Assembly (NCBI GenBank): GCA_001778285.1
Contig: MFGL01000020.1
Coordinates: 36,881-79,157 of the forward strand
DNA length: 42,277 nucleotides
Direction: 5' to 3'
Origin: Candidatus Falkowbacteria bacterium RIFOXYC2_FULL_47_12
Lineage (GTDB): Bacteria; Patescibacteriota; Patescibacteriia; Patescibacteriales; XYC2-FULL-47-12
A model generated the notes under the pieces. It did no database searches, was not told where the DNA came from, and saw nothing but the letters and a program-made list of their open reading frames with translations. The position numbers were made by a program, and so were the translations under genes. The number at the start of each line of letters is the position of its first letter. Position 1 is the first letter of the stretch. Below, piece by piece: positions 1 through 8,094 of the stretch.

Positions 1-440
1 AAAATAGTCTCCAGATGCCCCAACTTCTGCTTTAGCAAATGTCCCCAGCTTGACGCCAAGGTAGCTTGAAACAGTTCATTCCGAGTTTGTTCCTCATAGT
101 CGGTATTGATTTTTATCTGAATGTAAGAAAAGACGGCCAGCACGATTGCCTTTCCAATAAACATAGCGCAAATAAAAAGCAATAAATATACCAGGTTAAA
201 ATCAACGTGCGCTATAGCAAAAGCTTTGCGAATGACGCGAGAGATGAAATCACTGCCCTGCTCGCCGCCGGTGATGAACGAAAACAGAGGAATGATGGCG
301 TTGATGCCTACGCCTTCCAAAAGACCGCCGACAAAGCCAAGCAGCGTTAAAACAACTATTTGCCAGCGGTAGCAGCCAAACGCGCGCCGGGAAAGGCTGA
401 TAATGTCATGAATTCTATTATCGGTAATGATAATTCGCAT
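1..440 (-). CDS. ABC exporter, N-terminal membrane domain (partial, runs off the window)
   Basis: The first 146 residues are open from an ATG to the window edge; the C-terminal part, including the ATPase domain, is missing. The start reads MRIIITDNRIHDIISLSRRA. A hydrophobic hairpin follows, in the style of a type I ABC exporter first helix (LEGVGINAIIPLFSF), then a second membrane segment (VYLLLFICAMFIGKAIVLAV) and a coupling-helix-like stretch (YEEQTRNELFQATLGVKLG). This matches flippase-type exporters of the MsbA/PglK class, which move lipid-linked saccharides or lipids across the membrane. It starts 12 bases after the stop of the phosphatase-superfamily gene, so it is probably co-transcribed and may export the lipid or glycan made by this block. 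Family is fairly secure; substrate is inference. Confidence 0.75.
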   Translation of the reverse strand, partial: MRIIITDNRIHDIISLSRRAFGCYRWQIVVLTLLGFVGGLLEGVGINAIIPLFSFITGGEQGSDFISRVIRKAFAIAHVDFNLVYLLLFICAMFIGKAIVLAVFSYIQIKINTDYEEQTRNELFQATLASSWGHLLKQKLGHLETI

Positions 441-452
441 AGTCTGTATTTA

Positions 453-2033
453 TTACCAAGAAGCGTCCCAATCACCGACTATATCGGTTACATCAATAAA
501 TTTATAACGGGTCTTATTGGCGGAAACGGAGTCAGAGAAATAATTCCTGTCTTCGAGCAACGGCAAATTTGTTCCGAAGTATGTATTGAAAATAACCCGA
601 AACGAATTGACCGGCGTCATGGTATCATAGAGATGGCTGTCGCCGCCATTGGGCAAATAAAGCGCGTTAAAATTACGCATCCGTTCGCTATAAAGATGAT
701 TATTGGCGGTATCTTCGCCGGCGGTTGACCAGGAGCCATGATCGCTCTGGATTATAATAATCGGCGGCGTTTTTGACTTGGCTAAAATCTGATTTACGGT
801 AACTTCCACTTTTTTATTAAGAAAAGTTACCTGATCCGCATAGCGCTGTTTTATGTCCGGCCCCCAGCCACCAATATCCTCTGGCTTGAGGCGAAAAGCG
901 GTACCAGCTACATTTTCGCCATTAGGACCGAAGATAAAAGGCGGATGGGGCGAAAGTATATGGGCAAAAACAAATTTCGGCCCAACGATTTTATTAAATT
1001 CCGGCATATTACCCAACTGGTCAAATGTGTAAAGTATCCGCTCGCGGTAATCCCCTAATATATAAGAATGAATTGGTGGGTACAAAAGTCCGACGCGCAA
1101 CAACGAACTGTTAACAATTAGCATGGTAAGTTCGTTAAATTTTCCGCCTTGTAGCTGGACATCAGCGTACGGGTTTGAACTGGTCGCTCCCCAGATTGAC
1201 CGGAAAGTAATATACTTATAACCTTGGCTGCGTAAAAACTGCCAGACCTTATTGTTTTCAATCAGTTGGGTAGTGGGTTCAAAATCTTTATCCTGGCTCG
1301 CCGGTTCATCTGCCAAATAATTTAAATACTCCATATTGAGCGATGAGGCCAATGACAGTTGGGTAAATGCAAAATTACTAGTACTTTTATCAACTAAATA
1401 AAAACCTTTACCATGAAGATAGGAAAGAAAGGCACTGTTATCATAGTTAAATAGATTTTGCAGAGTATGGAAATTAGCATAGCCATCTAAAATAATATAA
1501 TAAATATCCGGCTTGGCGGCGGCCAATTTATCAGGGGAAACTTCCGCTGTCGGCGGCAAATTGGCTGGCTGGCCATTATCATTAAAAACATGAGGCACTA
1601 CGGTTATGGCTGACGTAAGTACCAGTACCAGCGCCACCATATTTAAAAACTGCTGCAATGCTTTTAAGGGGCGGCGAGTAAAAAATATGAAAGCCGTGCC
1701 GGCTAAAAATACAACAACATATTCCGATAAAAGATAACGGGCCCGGCCAATTTCTATATTCCAAACAAAAACGCCGACTAATGCATCATAAATATAACCA
1801 TAAGACCAGAAAAGCAACAAGCAGAATGATGTCATAATTGCGGCTTTGACTGTGCTTTTGCACAAAATCCGCATTAATAGAAGAATAACGGCCGTGGCTG
1901 AAATTGTCAGGCCGAGTGGTGCAAAAATATCAGATACCTTGAGTTCCGTCGGATTTTGCGCCAAAAAAAACATGAATGGAAAAATCGCCAATAATACAGG
2001 GTGGAAAATTTTGGTTAACCGGGTAAAAATCAT
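453..2033 (-). CDS. Membrane-anchored sulfatase/alkaline phosphatase-superfamily protein
   Basis: 526 residues. About five hydrophobic segments occupy residues 10-150, followed by an extracytoplasmic catalytic domain from about residue 175. Superfamily marks are PDIYYIILDGYA (metal ligand D183) and IIIIQSDHGS near residue 430 (metal-binding Asp-His pair), with LSPHPPF between them. The architecture is that of LtaS/EptA-like envelope enzymes, which transfer or cleave phospho-headgroups outside the cell. The exact nucleophile is not clear; Ser/Thr residues in the SNFAFTQLSLASSLN stretch are candidates. The start codon overlaps the upstream methyltransferase stop (ATGA), indicating translational coupling. 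In this operon it could move phospho-groups between lipid and glycan, but sulfatase activity is equally possible from sequence alone. Confidence 0.8.
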   Translation of the reverse strand: MIFTRLTKIFHPVLLAIFPFMFFLAQNPTELKVSDIFAPLGLTISATAVILLLMRILCKSTVKAAIMTSFCLLLFWSYGYIYDALVGVFVWNIEIGRARYLLSEYVVVFLAGTAFIFFTRRPLKALQQFLNMVALVLVLTSAITVVPHVFNDNGQPANLPPTAEVSPDKLAAAKPDIYYIILDGYANFHTLQNLFNYDNSAFLSYLHGKGFYLVDKSTSNFAFTQLSLASSLNMEYLNYLADEPASQDKDFEPTTQLIENNKVWQFLRSQGYKYITFRSIWGATSSNPYADVQLQGGKFNELTMLIVNSSLLRVGLLYPPIHSYILGDYRERILYTFDQLGNMPEFNKIVGPKFVFAHILSPHPPFIFGPNGENVAGTAFRLKPEDIGGWGPDIKQRYADQVTFLNKKVEVTVNQILAKSKTPPIIIIQSDHGSWSTAGEDTANNHLYSERMRNFNALYLPNGGDSHLYDTMTPVNSFRVIFNTYFGTNLPLLEDRNYFSDSVSANKTRYKFIDVTDIVGDWDASW

Positions 2034-3415
2034 AGTCTTTGCATTAAATAAAGCGTTCGCTCGGAACCAACAATAGATTCCTGCGCCGCAATAGTAAAAT
2101 AATTTTTAAACTCCCGTTCAAACGCGTTTTTGTTGTAATCGGGAAATATATCCGGCCGAGTAACAAGCAGCTTTTGCGCTTGGGAGTCTGATTTTGGGAC
2201 AAATTCAATAATCAGCTGTCTGGCAATTTTACTAAAAAATGAGGCAATGTGGCCAAGCGGCAAATTATTGGAAATAGCCAAGTGATGTACTAGCGCCAGC
2301 GCCAGCGCGCAATCAGCCGGGCCACGCTTGATGAGAGAGTCACGCTCTTCATTGCTCCAGCCGAAATTCGGACTAGGGTTGGTGATATCAATGAGTAAGG
2401 GCAGAAGATGCTTGGTCTGGTCGTGCCGCAGACGCAGATAATTTTTTTCCACTGACGCTGGGTCATAATCAAACGAGACAGTAAGCCGACCGCTGCCACT
2501 GGCTAAACGGCTGAAAGTGCCGTCGTTGGCGCCCACATCCCAAACTTTTTTAGCTCCACTTTTCTCTAAAAATTCTGTAACCAGACGCTTCTTATGCGCA
2601 AAAGATTCATCTGAATAATTTGTAGCCGTGTAATATTCAGCCCATTCAGTGCCGGCTGGCTGCCAGCGCAAACGCCGCACCAGGGACTCTAAATTATCAA
2701 TCAAGCCCAAAAGCGAGGTCTTGCCCATTGAATAACGAGCTATGTTGGCTGATTTACCGGCAAAGTGCGCTTGGCTTTTCGCGTGCAAATGAATATGCGA
2801 AAGCAATCCGAATGAAGCGTAGGTGCGAACAGGCAAAAGCTTACTGGCTAAATTCAAAGGAATGCCGTCTATATAAATTCTAAACCACTGATTAAGACGT
2901 ATATCCACATAACTCATGATAGCCAAAGGAGCCAAAAAATGCTGGCAAAATTGGCGATAAGCGATCCAAGGCGTTCCGGGAATATATTGTTCAAACGAAA
3001 GCGTATCAATCATAATGGGTTGGCCGTCCAGAAATTGAATATTGTAGGCACTGGCATCTTTGAGTATTAAACCGTGCTCCAGTGCGCTTTTTTGAATAGA
3101 CAGCGTCAATAGAGCCGCGTCCTTTAACTGACTAAAACTCCATTCAAAAGGGTAGGAAATAAAAGGAACCATGTTTGGCTGAATGACTTTGTATGTACTG
3201 TCCTGTTGTAATGATTCTGTCAGCGGCAATTCTTTATGTTCAATCAGCCGTCCGGAGGAAACGAGTACGTTGTACAAACCAGACGTCATGAGCGCATCGT
3301 AATGTTTTTGATAAATTTTATTTACCTGGCGACGCAATTGTCCGCTTTCCTGGTCAATATACATAAATCCGCTCGGATCACGGAACGAACTGGAATGGAT
3401 GCTAAAACTACGCAT
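2030..3415 (-). CDS. Two-domain SAM-dependent methyltransferase
   Basis: 461 residues. The C-terminal third is a class I methyltransferase: motif I VWDVGANDGTF at residues 291-301, then an acidic strand end (VSFDYDPASVEKN). The N-terminal 270 residues belong to a conserved region typical of this family (QVNKIYQKHYDALMTSGLY, ISYPFEWSFSQLKDAALLTL). Within it, LKDASAYNIQF (119-128) followed by PIMIDTLSF (133-141) resembles a kinase-like catalytic loop with Asp, Asn and a downstream Asp (D120, N125, D137); that resemblance is my inference. The substrate is unknown. It lies between a small membrane protein and the phosphatase-superfamily gene, a trio I have seen grouped in surface-glycan loci, and overlaps the latter by four bases. 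Confidence 0.75.
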   Translation of the reverse strand: MRSFSIHSSSFRDPSGFMYIDQESGQLRRQVNKIYQKHYDALMTSGLYNVLVSSGRLIEHKELPLTESLQQDSTYKVIQPNMVPFISYPFEWSFSQLKDAALLTLSIQKSALEHGLILKDASAYNIQFLDGQPIMIDTLSFEQYIPGTPWIAYRQFCQHFLAPLAIMSYVDIRLNQWFRIYIDGIPLNLASKLLPVRTYASFGLLSHIHLHAKSQAHFAGKSANIARYSMGKTSLLGLIDNLESLVRRLRWQPAGTEWAEYYTATNYSDESFAHKKRLVTEFLEKSGAKKVWDVGANDGTFSRLASGSGRLTVSFDYDPASVEKNYLRLRHDQTKHLLPLLIDITNPSPNFGWSNEERDSLIKRGPADCALALALVHHLAISNNLPLGHIASFFSKIARQLIIEFVPKSDSQAQKLLVTRPDIFPDYNKNAFEREFKNYFTIAAQESIVGSERTLYLMQRL

Positions 3416-3439
3416 GCAAATAGTGATAATAATAAGTAT

Positions 3440-3703
3440 CTATTTCTGCTCTAAAGACTTTTCGGATTCTTCGGCTGCCGACGGCGTTGGCGCAATTTTT
3501 GCCTTACGGCCGCGGCTCAACATTAATCGCAGGCGCTGCCAATATACCTTAACCATAAAAATGCCGCCAGCGATAAATGCAATCGCAAGCTGGATAAGAT
3601 AGCTGCCGGTACCGGCGTCCAAATACGCATAAACGTTATGAGGAACAGCCAGGGCATATACGACTATAATCAGAATAAAAACGTAAACGTTGTAACTTGC
3701 CAT
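3440..3703 (-). CDS. Small membrane protein with YLDxGTGS motif
   Basis: 87 residues with two hydrophobic segments (about 5-24 and 34-53) separated by YAYLDAGTGSYLIQL, then a basic cytoplasmic tail (RLRLMLSRGRKAK). The YLD-(P/A)-GTGS signature belongs to a family of tiny uncharacterised proteins that sit beside polysaccharide methyltransferases and phosphatase-superfamily genes, as here. The first helix ends in an AVPHNVYA-like stretch that could be read as a cleaved signal peptide, but the second helix suggests an integral membrane protein. Possibly a scaffold or partner of the neighbouring membrane enzyme; no function is assigned. An extended -10 element lies about 40 bases upstream and could start transcription here. 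Confidence 0.65.
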   Translation of the reverse strand: MASYNVYVFILIIVVYALAVPHNVYAYLDAGTGSYLIQLAIAFIAGGIFMVKVYWQRLRLMLSRGRKAKIAPTPSAAEESEKSLEQK

Positions 3704-3741
3704 ACGAAATATATTAATAAGTAAAGGGCGGACTGTCTGCT

Positions 3742-3750
3742 ATTATATCA
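3742..3750 (-). promoter_or_regulatory. Extended -10 promoter element overlapping a stop codon
   Basis: On the minus strand the bases read TGATATAAT, a perfect extended -10 (TG-N-TATAAT). Its TGA is also the stop codon of the upstream nucleotidyltransferase. The predicted transcription start would be about 30 bases before the small membrane protein. No convincing -35 is present, which extended -10 promoters do not need. It could let the last four genes of this operon be expressed separately. Confidence 0.4.
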
Positions 3751-4497
3751 TATTGCCGCAAAACCGTTATTGTTTCGGGTAATCATGCGCTCGGCAATGG
3801 CACGCTCATCGGGCGTGTCAATTTCCACCCACTGCGGATAGCCCAGATCTACCATGGCGACAGCGCCGCGACGGGCGGCATACGCCAAAATCGCTTCTTC
3901 CACGTGCGTCTGTTGCGGGTTGCCCTGTGCAAGAACCTCGGTAGCGCTGGCAAAAAATGCCGGTACGATTTTTTCCGGGCAGTACAATATGCTGTTGAAA
4001 TAGTACTCATAATCCGTCAGCCCCTTGGCCATAGCAACTAGATGATTGTGCTGGTCAACTTTTACCACCATATCAAGCTGTACGTCATCCGATTCGTCGT
4101 CAGTACCGAATATTTTTATCTGATCGTCAAGGTGCCCTCTGATTTTTTTAGCAATATCTGCGTGGTAAATATAGTCGCCGTCGTATGAAAGAAAGCCGCC
4201 GGTAATTTCCGGCTGCGCTTTCATTAAGCTTACCATGCGCTGCGTCGTACGGTACTCCCTGTTTTCAACCATCACGACTTTTTTATCAATGGCAATAACC
4301 GCAGCGGCCAGCTGGTCAAACAAATAACCTCCCACTACCACGATTTTTGCCGGATTCAGCGCGCGCGCAAATGCCAATGAATACTCAATAATCGGCTTGC
4401 CTGCCACCAACGTCAGGGCTTTTGGCTGATCTTTTGTTAAATCACCTAAGCGCGTACCCATACCGGCGGCTAAAATTATTACGGTTAATTCTTTCAT
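3748..4497 (-). CDS. Sugar/cyclitol-phosphate nucleotidyltransferase (LicC/IPCT-like)
   Basis: 249 residues, a single GT-A-fold nucleotidyltransferase domain. The N-terminal signature is VIILAAGMGTRL with the catalytic Lys in DQPKALTLVAGKPI; a metal-binding Asp pair lies in FLSYDGDYIY, and the C-terminal WVEIDTPDERAIAERMI matches the W-(D/E)-I-(D/N)-TP-x-RAE ending of inositol-1-phosphate and phosphocholine cytidylyltransferases. Expected reaction: CTP (or another NTP) plus an alcohol phosphate to CDP-alcohol and pyrophosphate. It follows the cyclase fusion by 16 bases and is downstream of a CDP-alcohol phosphotransferase and a small-molecule kinase, which fits activation of a phosphorylated cyclitol or similar polyol. 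Phosphocholine is an alternative substrate. Confidence 0.75.
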   Translation of the reverse strand: MKELTVIILAAGMGTRLGDLTKDQPKALTLVAGKPIIEYSLAFARALNPAKIVVVGGYLFDQLAAAVIAIDKKVVMVENREYRTTQRMVSLMKAQPEITGGFLSYDGDYIYHADIAKKIRGHLDDQIKIFGTDDESDDVQLDMVVKVDQHNHLVAMAKGLTDYEYYFNSILYCPEKIVPAFFASATEVLAQGNPQQTHVEEAILAYAARRGAVAMVDLGYPQWVEIDTPDERAIAERMITRNNNGFAAI

Positions 4498-4513
4498 ATT
4501 GATTACTTGATGC

Positions 4514-6382
4514 TTAGTAGCTAAGTTCTAAGGCACGGCTAATTAATTCCGGAGGACACGGAATGCCGAATTCGCCCTTGATTTTCCAAACCCTCCCTAT
4601 ATACTCTAACAATACCATTCTCATGTCAGTGGTCCGGGTTTTTTTGTTATAACGCAAAGATTCTAAAATCACATCACGTCCTATGGTCGGTGGAATCTGA
4701 TACGGTAGATTATATTTTTTAAAAATATCTTCATGCGCCTTGACCGTTTCCGGCGGCGTTACTTGCATGAGATGCGCTAACTCCGCAGAAACGCGCATAC
4801 CAATAGCAATGGCCTGGCCGTGAGTATATTGAAAGTTAGATAAAAACTCAATTGCATGGCCAACTTCATGACCGTATTGCAAAATCATCGCCCGCTGGTC
4901 TTCAAACATGTCTTCGTGCATTAACTCTATTTTTAATTTTATAGTATCGGAAATAACTCGGGTAATAAAACCAACATCCTGCAGATTACCGTCGTAACCC
5001 AGCAAATAATTAAACAGTTCTTTACTCTGGCCAACGGCGTGTTTTATAGCCTCTGCCAAACCATCACGCACCAGCGCATCCGGCATAGGAATTGCCGGGT
5101 CAATGACTACCATTAATGGCTGGTAGTAACTGCCGACTAGATTCTTGCCCTTTTGTCCGTTGATTCCTTGTTTCAAACTAACGGACACGTCCAGCATGCT
5201 CATTAATGTTGTCGGCAAGTGAATCAAGCCGATGCCGCGATATAGGGTAGATGCCAAAAAACCCGACAGATTAGCCACCACTCCCCCTCCTAAGGCAAAA
5301 ATAATTGATTGTTCGTCAATGCCCAAGGCGATGATTTTTTCGGCTAAATTATTATAAACTTCCATGCTTTTGGCTGACTCATCGGCCGGCACTACCAATT
5401 TTGTTACTTTATAACCGGCTTCTTTTAACTGCGCCTCCACGGCTTCGCCTAAAATAACATTAACGTTGGCATCGGTAATGAGAATATGATGGGAAGCGGT
5501 GCGCTCCGGCGCCATTAATCTAATCCGGGAAAGTTTACTAATGATGCCCGGCTCAAAAATAATATCGGTTGTTTGCTCCCGGCGATATCTAAAAGCAAAA
5601 GCAGGGGCGACTGATTTGAGATTTCCGACCTGGACATTAGTGTGTCGCCTCGACAAATGCTGGCTGCGCAAAAACATCTCCGCCCGCATTAATGTCACCG
5701 GAGTATTAATGTCAAACCAAGTTGTTTCCGGCATCTGGGTCAACCGAATAAAACCTCGTTTGTTTAAATGATCCAAGATTTCCGCAAATGACATTTCAGC
5801 AGACGCACCCTGCAAGACATCGGCTAATTTGGCTAAACCGGCCTTGGTAAAATAATACACGCCGGCGTTGAAAGCGTTATAATCAGGCATGTCCTCGCCT
5901 CCAAAAACAGCCTGACCGAATACGCTGGTTTTGACCGTCATACCGGCGCCGCAAAATCTGTTAGCGGCGATATTTTTGTCTATCATAACCTCAATGTCAT
6001 CTTTTTTAGTGAACCACTTGAAAGGATTGTCTTGAAAAATCAAATCGCAGGAAGTAAGAAAGCAATCGTCAGCCACCGCTTCCACAACCGCTTGCAATGA
6101 ATTGACTAAACTAAAGCCGGTGCCACGCCTGTCTATGAAAATTAATTCCGCGCTGCTCATGTTTTGCAGAACGCTTTTCACTTCAGATGCGTAATTATCA
6201 ACCGCGATATAGATTTTGGTTACCCCTGCTTCCAACAGCCTCTCAATTTGGTACATAATTAACTGTTTGCCAAACGCCAAAACTAACGGCTTAGCAACGT
6301 TAAGCTGATTCAGCCTCTGCCCCTTTCCGCCGGCTAATATCACGCCGACCGTTGTTTGATTGGAATACGATGCGCTTGACAT
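4514..6382 (-). CDS. Nucleotidyltransferase fused to 2-deoxy-scyllo-inosose synthase-like sugar-phosphate cyclase
   Basis: 622 residues, two enzymes in one chain. Residues 10-245 are a nucleotidyltransferase (GVILAGGKGQRL, KPLVLAFGKQ, and WFDINTPVTLMRAE at 222-235). Residues about 270-615 are a dehydroquinate-synthase-superfamily cyclase: GGGVVANLSGF (365-375), SVSLKQGIN (400-408), GKNLVGSYYQP, GLAEAIKH with metal ligand E444, and YGHEVGHAIE with H505 and H509, then H521. Asn at 371 where dehydroquinate synthase has Asp, KQ in place of KT, and YGH in place of FGH match my memory of the butirosin cyclase BtrC rather than AroB or the valiolone synthases. BtrC converts glucose 6-phosphate to 2-deoxy-scyllo-inosose. 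The fusion places ring formation and nucleotide activation in one protein. Five bases separate it from the upstream phosphotransferase. Confidence 0.78.
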   Translation of the reverse strand: MSSASYSNQTTVGVILAGGKGQRLNQLNVAKPLVLAFGKQLIMYQIERLLEAGVTKIYIAVDNYASEVKSVLQNMSSAELIFIDRRGTGFSLVNSLQAVVEAVADDCFLTSCDLIFQDNPFKWFTKKDDIEVMIDKNIAANRFCGAGMTVKTSVFGQAVFGGEDMPDYNAFNAGVYYFTKAGLAKLADVLQGASAEMSFAEILDHLNKRGFIRLTQMPETTWFDINTPVTLMRAEMFLRSQHLSRRHTNVQVGNLKSVAPAFAFRYRREQTTDIIFEPGIISKLSRIRLMAPERTASHHILITDANVNVILGEAVEAQLKEAGYKVTKLVVPADESAKSMEVYNNLAEKIIALGIDEQSIIFALGGGVVANLSGFLASTLYRGIGLIHLPTTLMSMLDVSVSLKQGINGQKGKNLVGSYYQPLMVVIDPAIPMPDALVRDGLAEAIKHAVGQSKELFNYLLGYDGNLQDVGFITRVISDTIKLKIELMHEDMFEDQRAMILQYGHEVGHAIEFLSNFQYTHGQAIAIGMRVSAELAHLMQVTPPETVKAHEDIFKKYNLPYQIPPTIGRDVILESLRYNKKTRTTDMRMVLLEYIGRVWKIKGEFGIPCPPELISRALELSY

Positions 6383-6387
6383 AAAAA

Positions 6388-7146
6388 TTAAGATAATATT
6401 GTTTGCTCAAAACGTTTGGTTAAACCGCTGACATACAATACCTGCCGGACAAAATGGAACGAAAATATGAAACAAAATCCGGCCATGAACAGCCACACAA
6501 AAACATCCAGACGGTTAAATAATGCGCACAGCAGTAAGGGAAACACCATGCCAACCGAACTGAAAATGTTACGATTAATGAAAAAAGATAACCGTCGCCG
6601 CCAGGTCTGTCGGACTTGCGGCCGGGATGCGCCAGCTGAGGACATTGCCGGTTCCAGTCCCAAATACTGCTTTAACCCTAAAAAACGGAATTCTAAAAAC
6701 CTAATCCATAGCTTAAAAATAGTGGCGAAATAGCCGACGTAGATAATAGACGCGCCGTATCCGGCTCTACATAAGCCAATGGTTAAGGGGATGAAAAGCA
6801 AGCCGTACTGAATGTCGTGGCTGACCGGCTCCACGTACGCGCCGGCACGGGTTTTGTTGCCCTTTAAACGCGCGATTTCTCCATCGCAGGCGTCAAAAAT
6901 AATAGAGAAATAAATAAGCGCCACGCCCGCCAAATTGAACCAGTAATCGTTAAAAATAAACAAAGAAATGCCGCTGATAAAAATCAAAACGCTGATAACG
7001 GTAATCTGATTAGGCGTGAGCGGTGTTCGTGCCAAAACGCGCGTCAGGTAAATTGACCAAAAGCGCACGGTACGGCCGACGTACGTTTCGTGTCCGCCTT
7101 CCGGCGCGCTTGCCTGCAACTTTTGTCGCCACTCCCTAGTGCTCAT
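6388..7146 (-). CDS. CDP-alcohol phosphotransferase with variant active-site motif
   Basis: 252 residues with several membrane helices. The start MSTREWRQ is preferred because an AGGTGA ribosome-binding site, eight bases upstream, overlaps the stop of the kinase; a longer reading frame would overlap the kinase by about 100 bases. RTPLTPNQITVIS precedes the family motif. The usual form is D-x2-DG-x2-AR-x8-G-x3-D-x3-D. Here it reads D85-x2-D88-G89-x2-A92-R93-x8-G102-x3-E106-x3-H110, so the third Asp is Glu and the fourth, the usual base, is His (followed by D111). The family transfers a phospho-alcohol from a CDP-alcohol to a second alcohol, making for example phosphatidylinositol phosphate or di-inositol phosphate. 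Its neighbours suggest a CDP-cyclitol donor; the acceptor is unknown. Confidence 0.78.
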   Translation of the reverse strand: MSTREWRQKLQASAPEGGHETYVGRTVRFWSIYLTRVLARTPLTPNQITVISVLIFISGISLFIFNDYWFNLAGVALIYFSIIFDACDGEIARLKGNKTRAGAYVEPVSHDIQYGLLFIPLTIGLCRAGYGASIIYVGYFATIFKLWIRFLEFRFLGLKQYLGLEPAMSSAGASRPQVRQTWRRRLSFFINRNIFSSVGMVFPLLLCALFNRLDVFVWLFMAGFCFIFSFHFVRQVLYVSGLTKRFEQTILS

Positions 7147-7153
7147 GCTGGTA

Positions 7154-8092
7154 TCACCTGTCATATGTATTAAATAATTGATAAAAATGCGACGGAGATA
7201 TTTTTTTGAAATCTTGGTACACTTGATAGAAGTTAGTGGTGATAAAATCAAAATATTTTTTTGACGTCCTTCCGTTCACGTACATGTAAAAATCCATAAA
7301 GATATGACTTAAAAAAGCAAACCCAACAACTTGGTACAGCTCACCTTGTTCACGTGGAGAAAGGGAACGATTTGCAACATACCCATTATAAACTTCCCGC
7401 GCTGTTCGTATGTTAAAGTCCTTTCCCTGCGCTCCAAACCAAACCATACTCTTTGCCAAATCAAGTAACCAGGGGCCGACATATGCATTGTCAAAGTCAA
7501 TCACGCCGCTTAAATTTCCTTTCTCAAATAATACATTACTCGGTTTAACGTCAACATGGATTGGGCCGGTTGGCAGCTTGGAGCTTACTTGATGATCTAA
7601 AATTTCTTCTTTTATTTGTAGTAACAGTGCCGGCCGCGGCGTTTTTTTTGCCAGACAAAAATTATACACTCTCTTAATTTTGACAGTTGGGAAATCGTAG
7701 AACTTTTCTCTTGCGCCAGAAAAACGAAATCCCCCGCCCTGTGCATGAAACTTGGCCAGAAACTCCCCTACCTGAAATAACTGCCGACGGTTAAAAATTT
7801 TTAAATTTCTGCCGGGAATGTACTGATAAATAATAGCGTACTTTCCGTCTATCCTAAAAATCATCTTGCCATTGTACGTCATTATATTGGGTACCGGCAA
7901 TGTCTTAATATAATCCAACAAGGCTATATCGGCTTTTATCTGTTGCAAAGGTTTACGGCGATATATTCTTAGAATAGATGTCCCATCTCGGGTGTCTACC
8001 CGGTAACTTTCATTAACCGCCCCGCCGCGGTATTTTTTTATCTTTACCGGCTGGCTGCCTGGCCACCATTTTTTTATTTCTGCTGTGTGCAT
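7154..8092 (-). CDS. Small-molecule kinase of the aminoglycoside/choline kinase fold
   Basis: 312 residues from the ATG two bases after the dehydrogenase stop, with GGAG upstream; the longer frame would overlap the dehydrogenase. Kinase-like fold: nucleotide loop region around GGAVNESYRV (23-32), Lys/Arg-bearing strand ILRIYR, hinge YAIIYQYIPG, catalytic loop IHVDVKPSNVLF (D181, N186) and metal-binding VIDFD (D199). This matches the APH/choline kinase/homoserine kinase II group, which phosphorylates hydroxyls of small molecules. Between an alcohol dehydrogenase and a CDP-alcohol phosphotransferase, its likely job is to phosphorylate the reduced cyclitol so it can be loaded onto CDP. Choline or another alcohol is the main alternative. 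Confidence 0.72.
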   Translation of the reverse strand: MHTAEIKKWWPGSQPVKIKKYRGGAVNESYRVDTRDGTSILRIYRRKPLQQIKADIALLDYIKTLPVPNIMTYNGKMIFRIDGKYAIIYQYIPGRNLKIFNRRQLFQVGEFLAKFHAQGGGFRFSGAREKFYDFPTVKIKRVYNFCLAKKTPRPALLLQIKEEILDHQVSSKLPTGPIHVDVKPSNVLFEKGNLSGVIDFDNAYVGPWLLDLAKSMVWFGAQGKDFNIRTAREVYNGYVANRSLSPREQGELYQVVGFAFLSHIFMDFYMYVNGRTSKKYFDFITTNFYQVYQDFKKISPSHFYQLFNTYDR

Positions 8093-8094
8093 AT

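Noticed and set aside
360..728. Plus-strand open frame of 122 codons
   Set aside because: It is antisense to the ABC exporter and the phosphatase-superfamily gene, has no ribosome-binding site and no recognisable protein features.
4514..6382. Cyclase as ordinary 3-dehydroquinate synthase (AroB) or a valiolone synthase
   Set aside because: Asn at 371, the KQ-x-x-N block and the YGH motif differ from AroB and from the ValA pattern as I remember them, and they match BtrC; no other shikimate gene is present.
7147..7251. Longer CDP-alcohol phosphotransferase frame
   Set aside because: It would overlap the kinase by about 100 bases; the internal ATG has a good AGGTGA site at the proper distance.
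3748..8092. Phosphocholine (lic-type) decoration locus
   Set aside because: A kinase and LicC-like enzyme are present, but there is no LicD transferase or choline transporter, and a cyclase plus dehydrogenase would be unexplained. Kept only as an alternative substrate.
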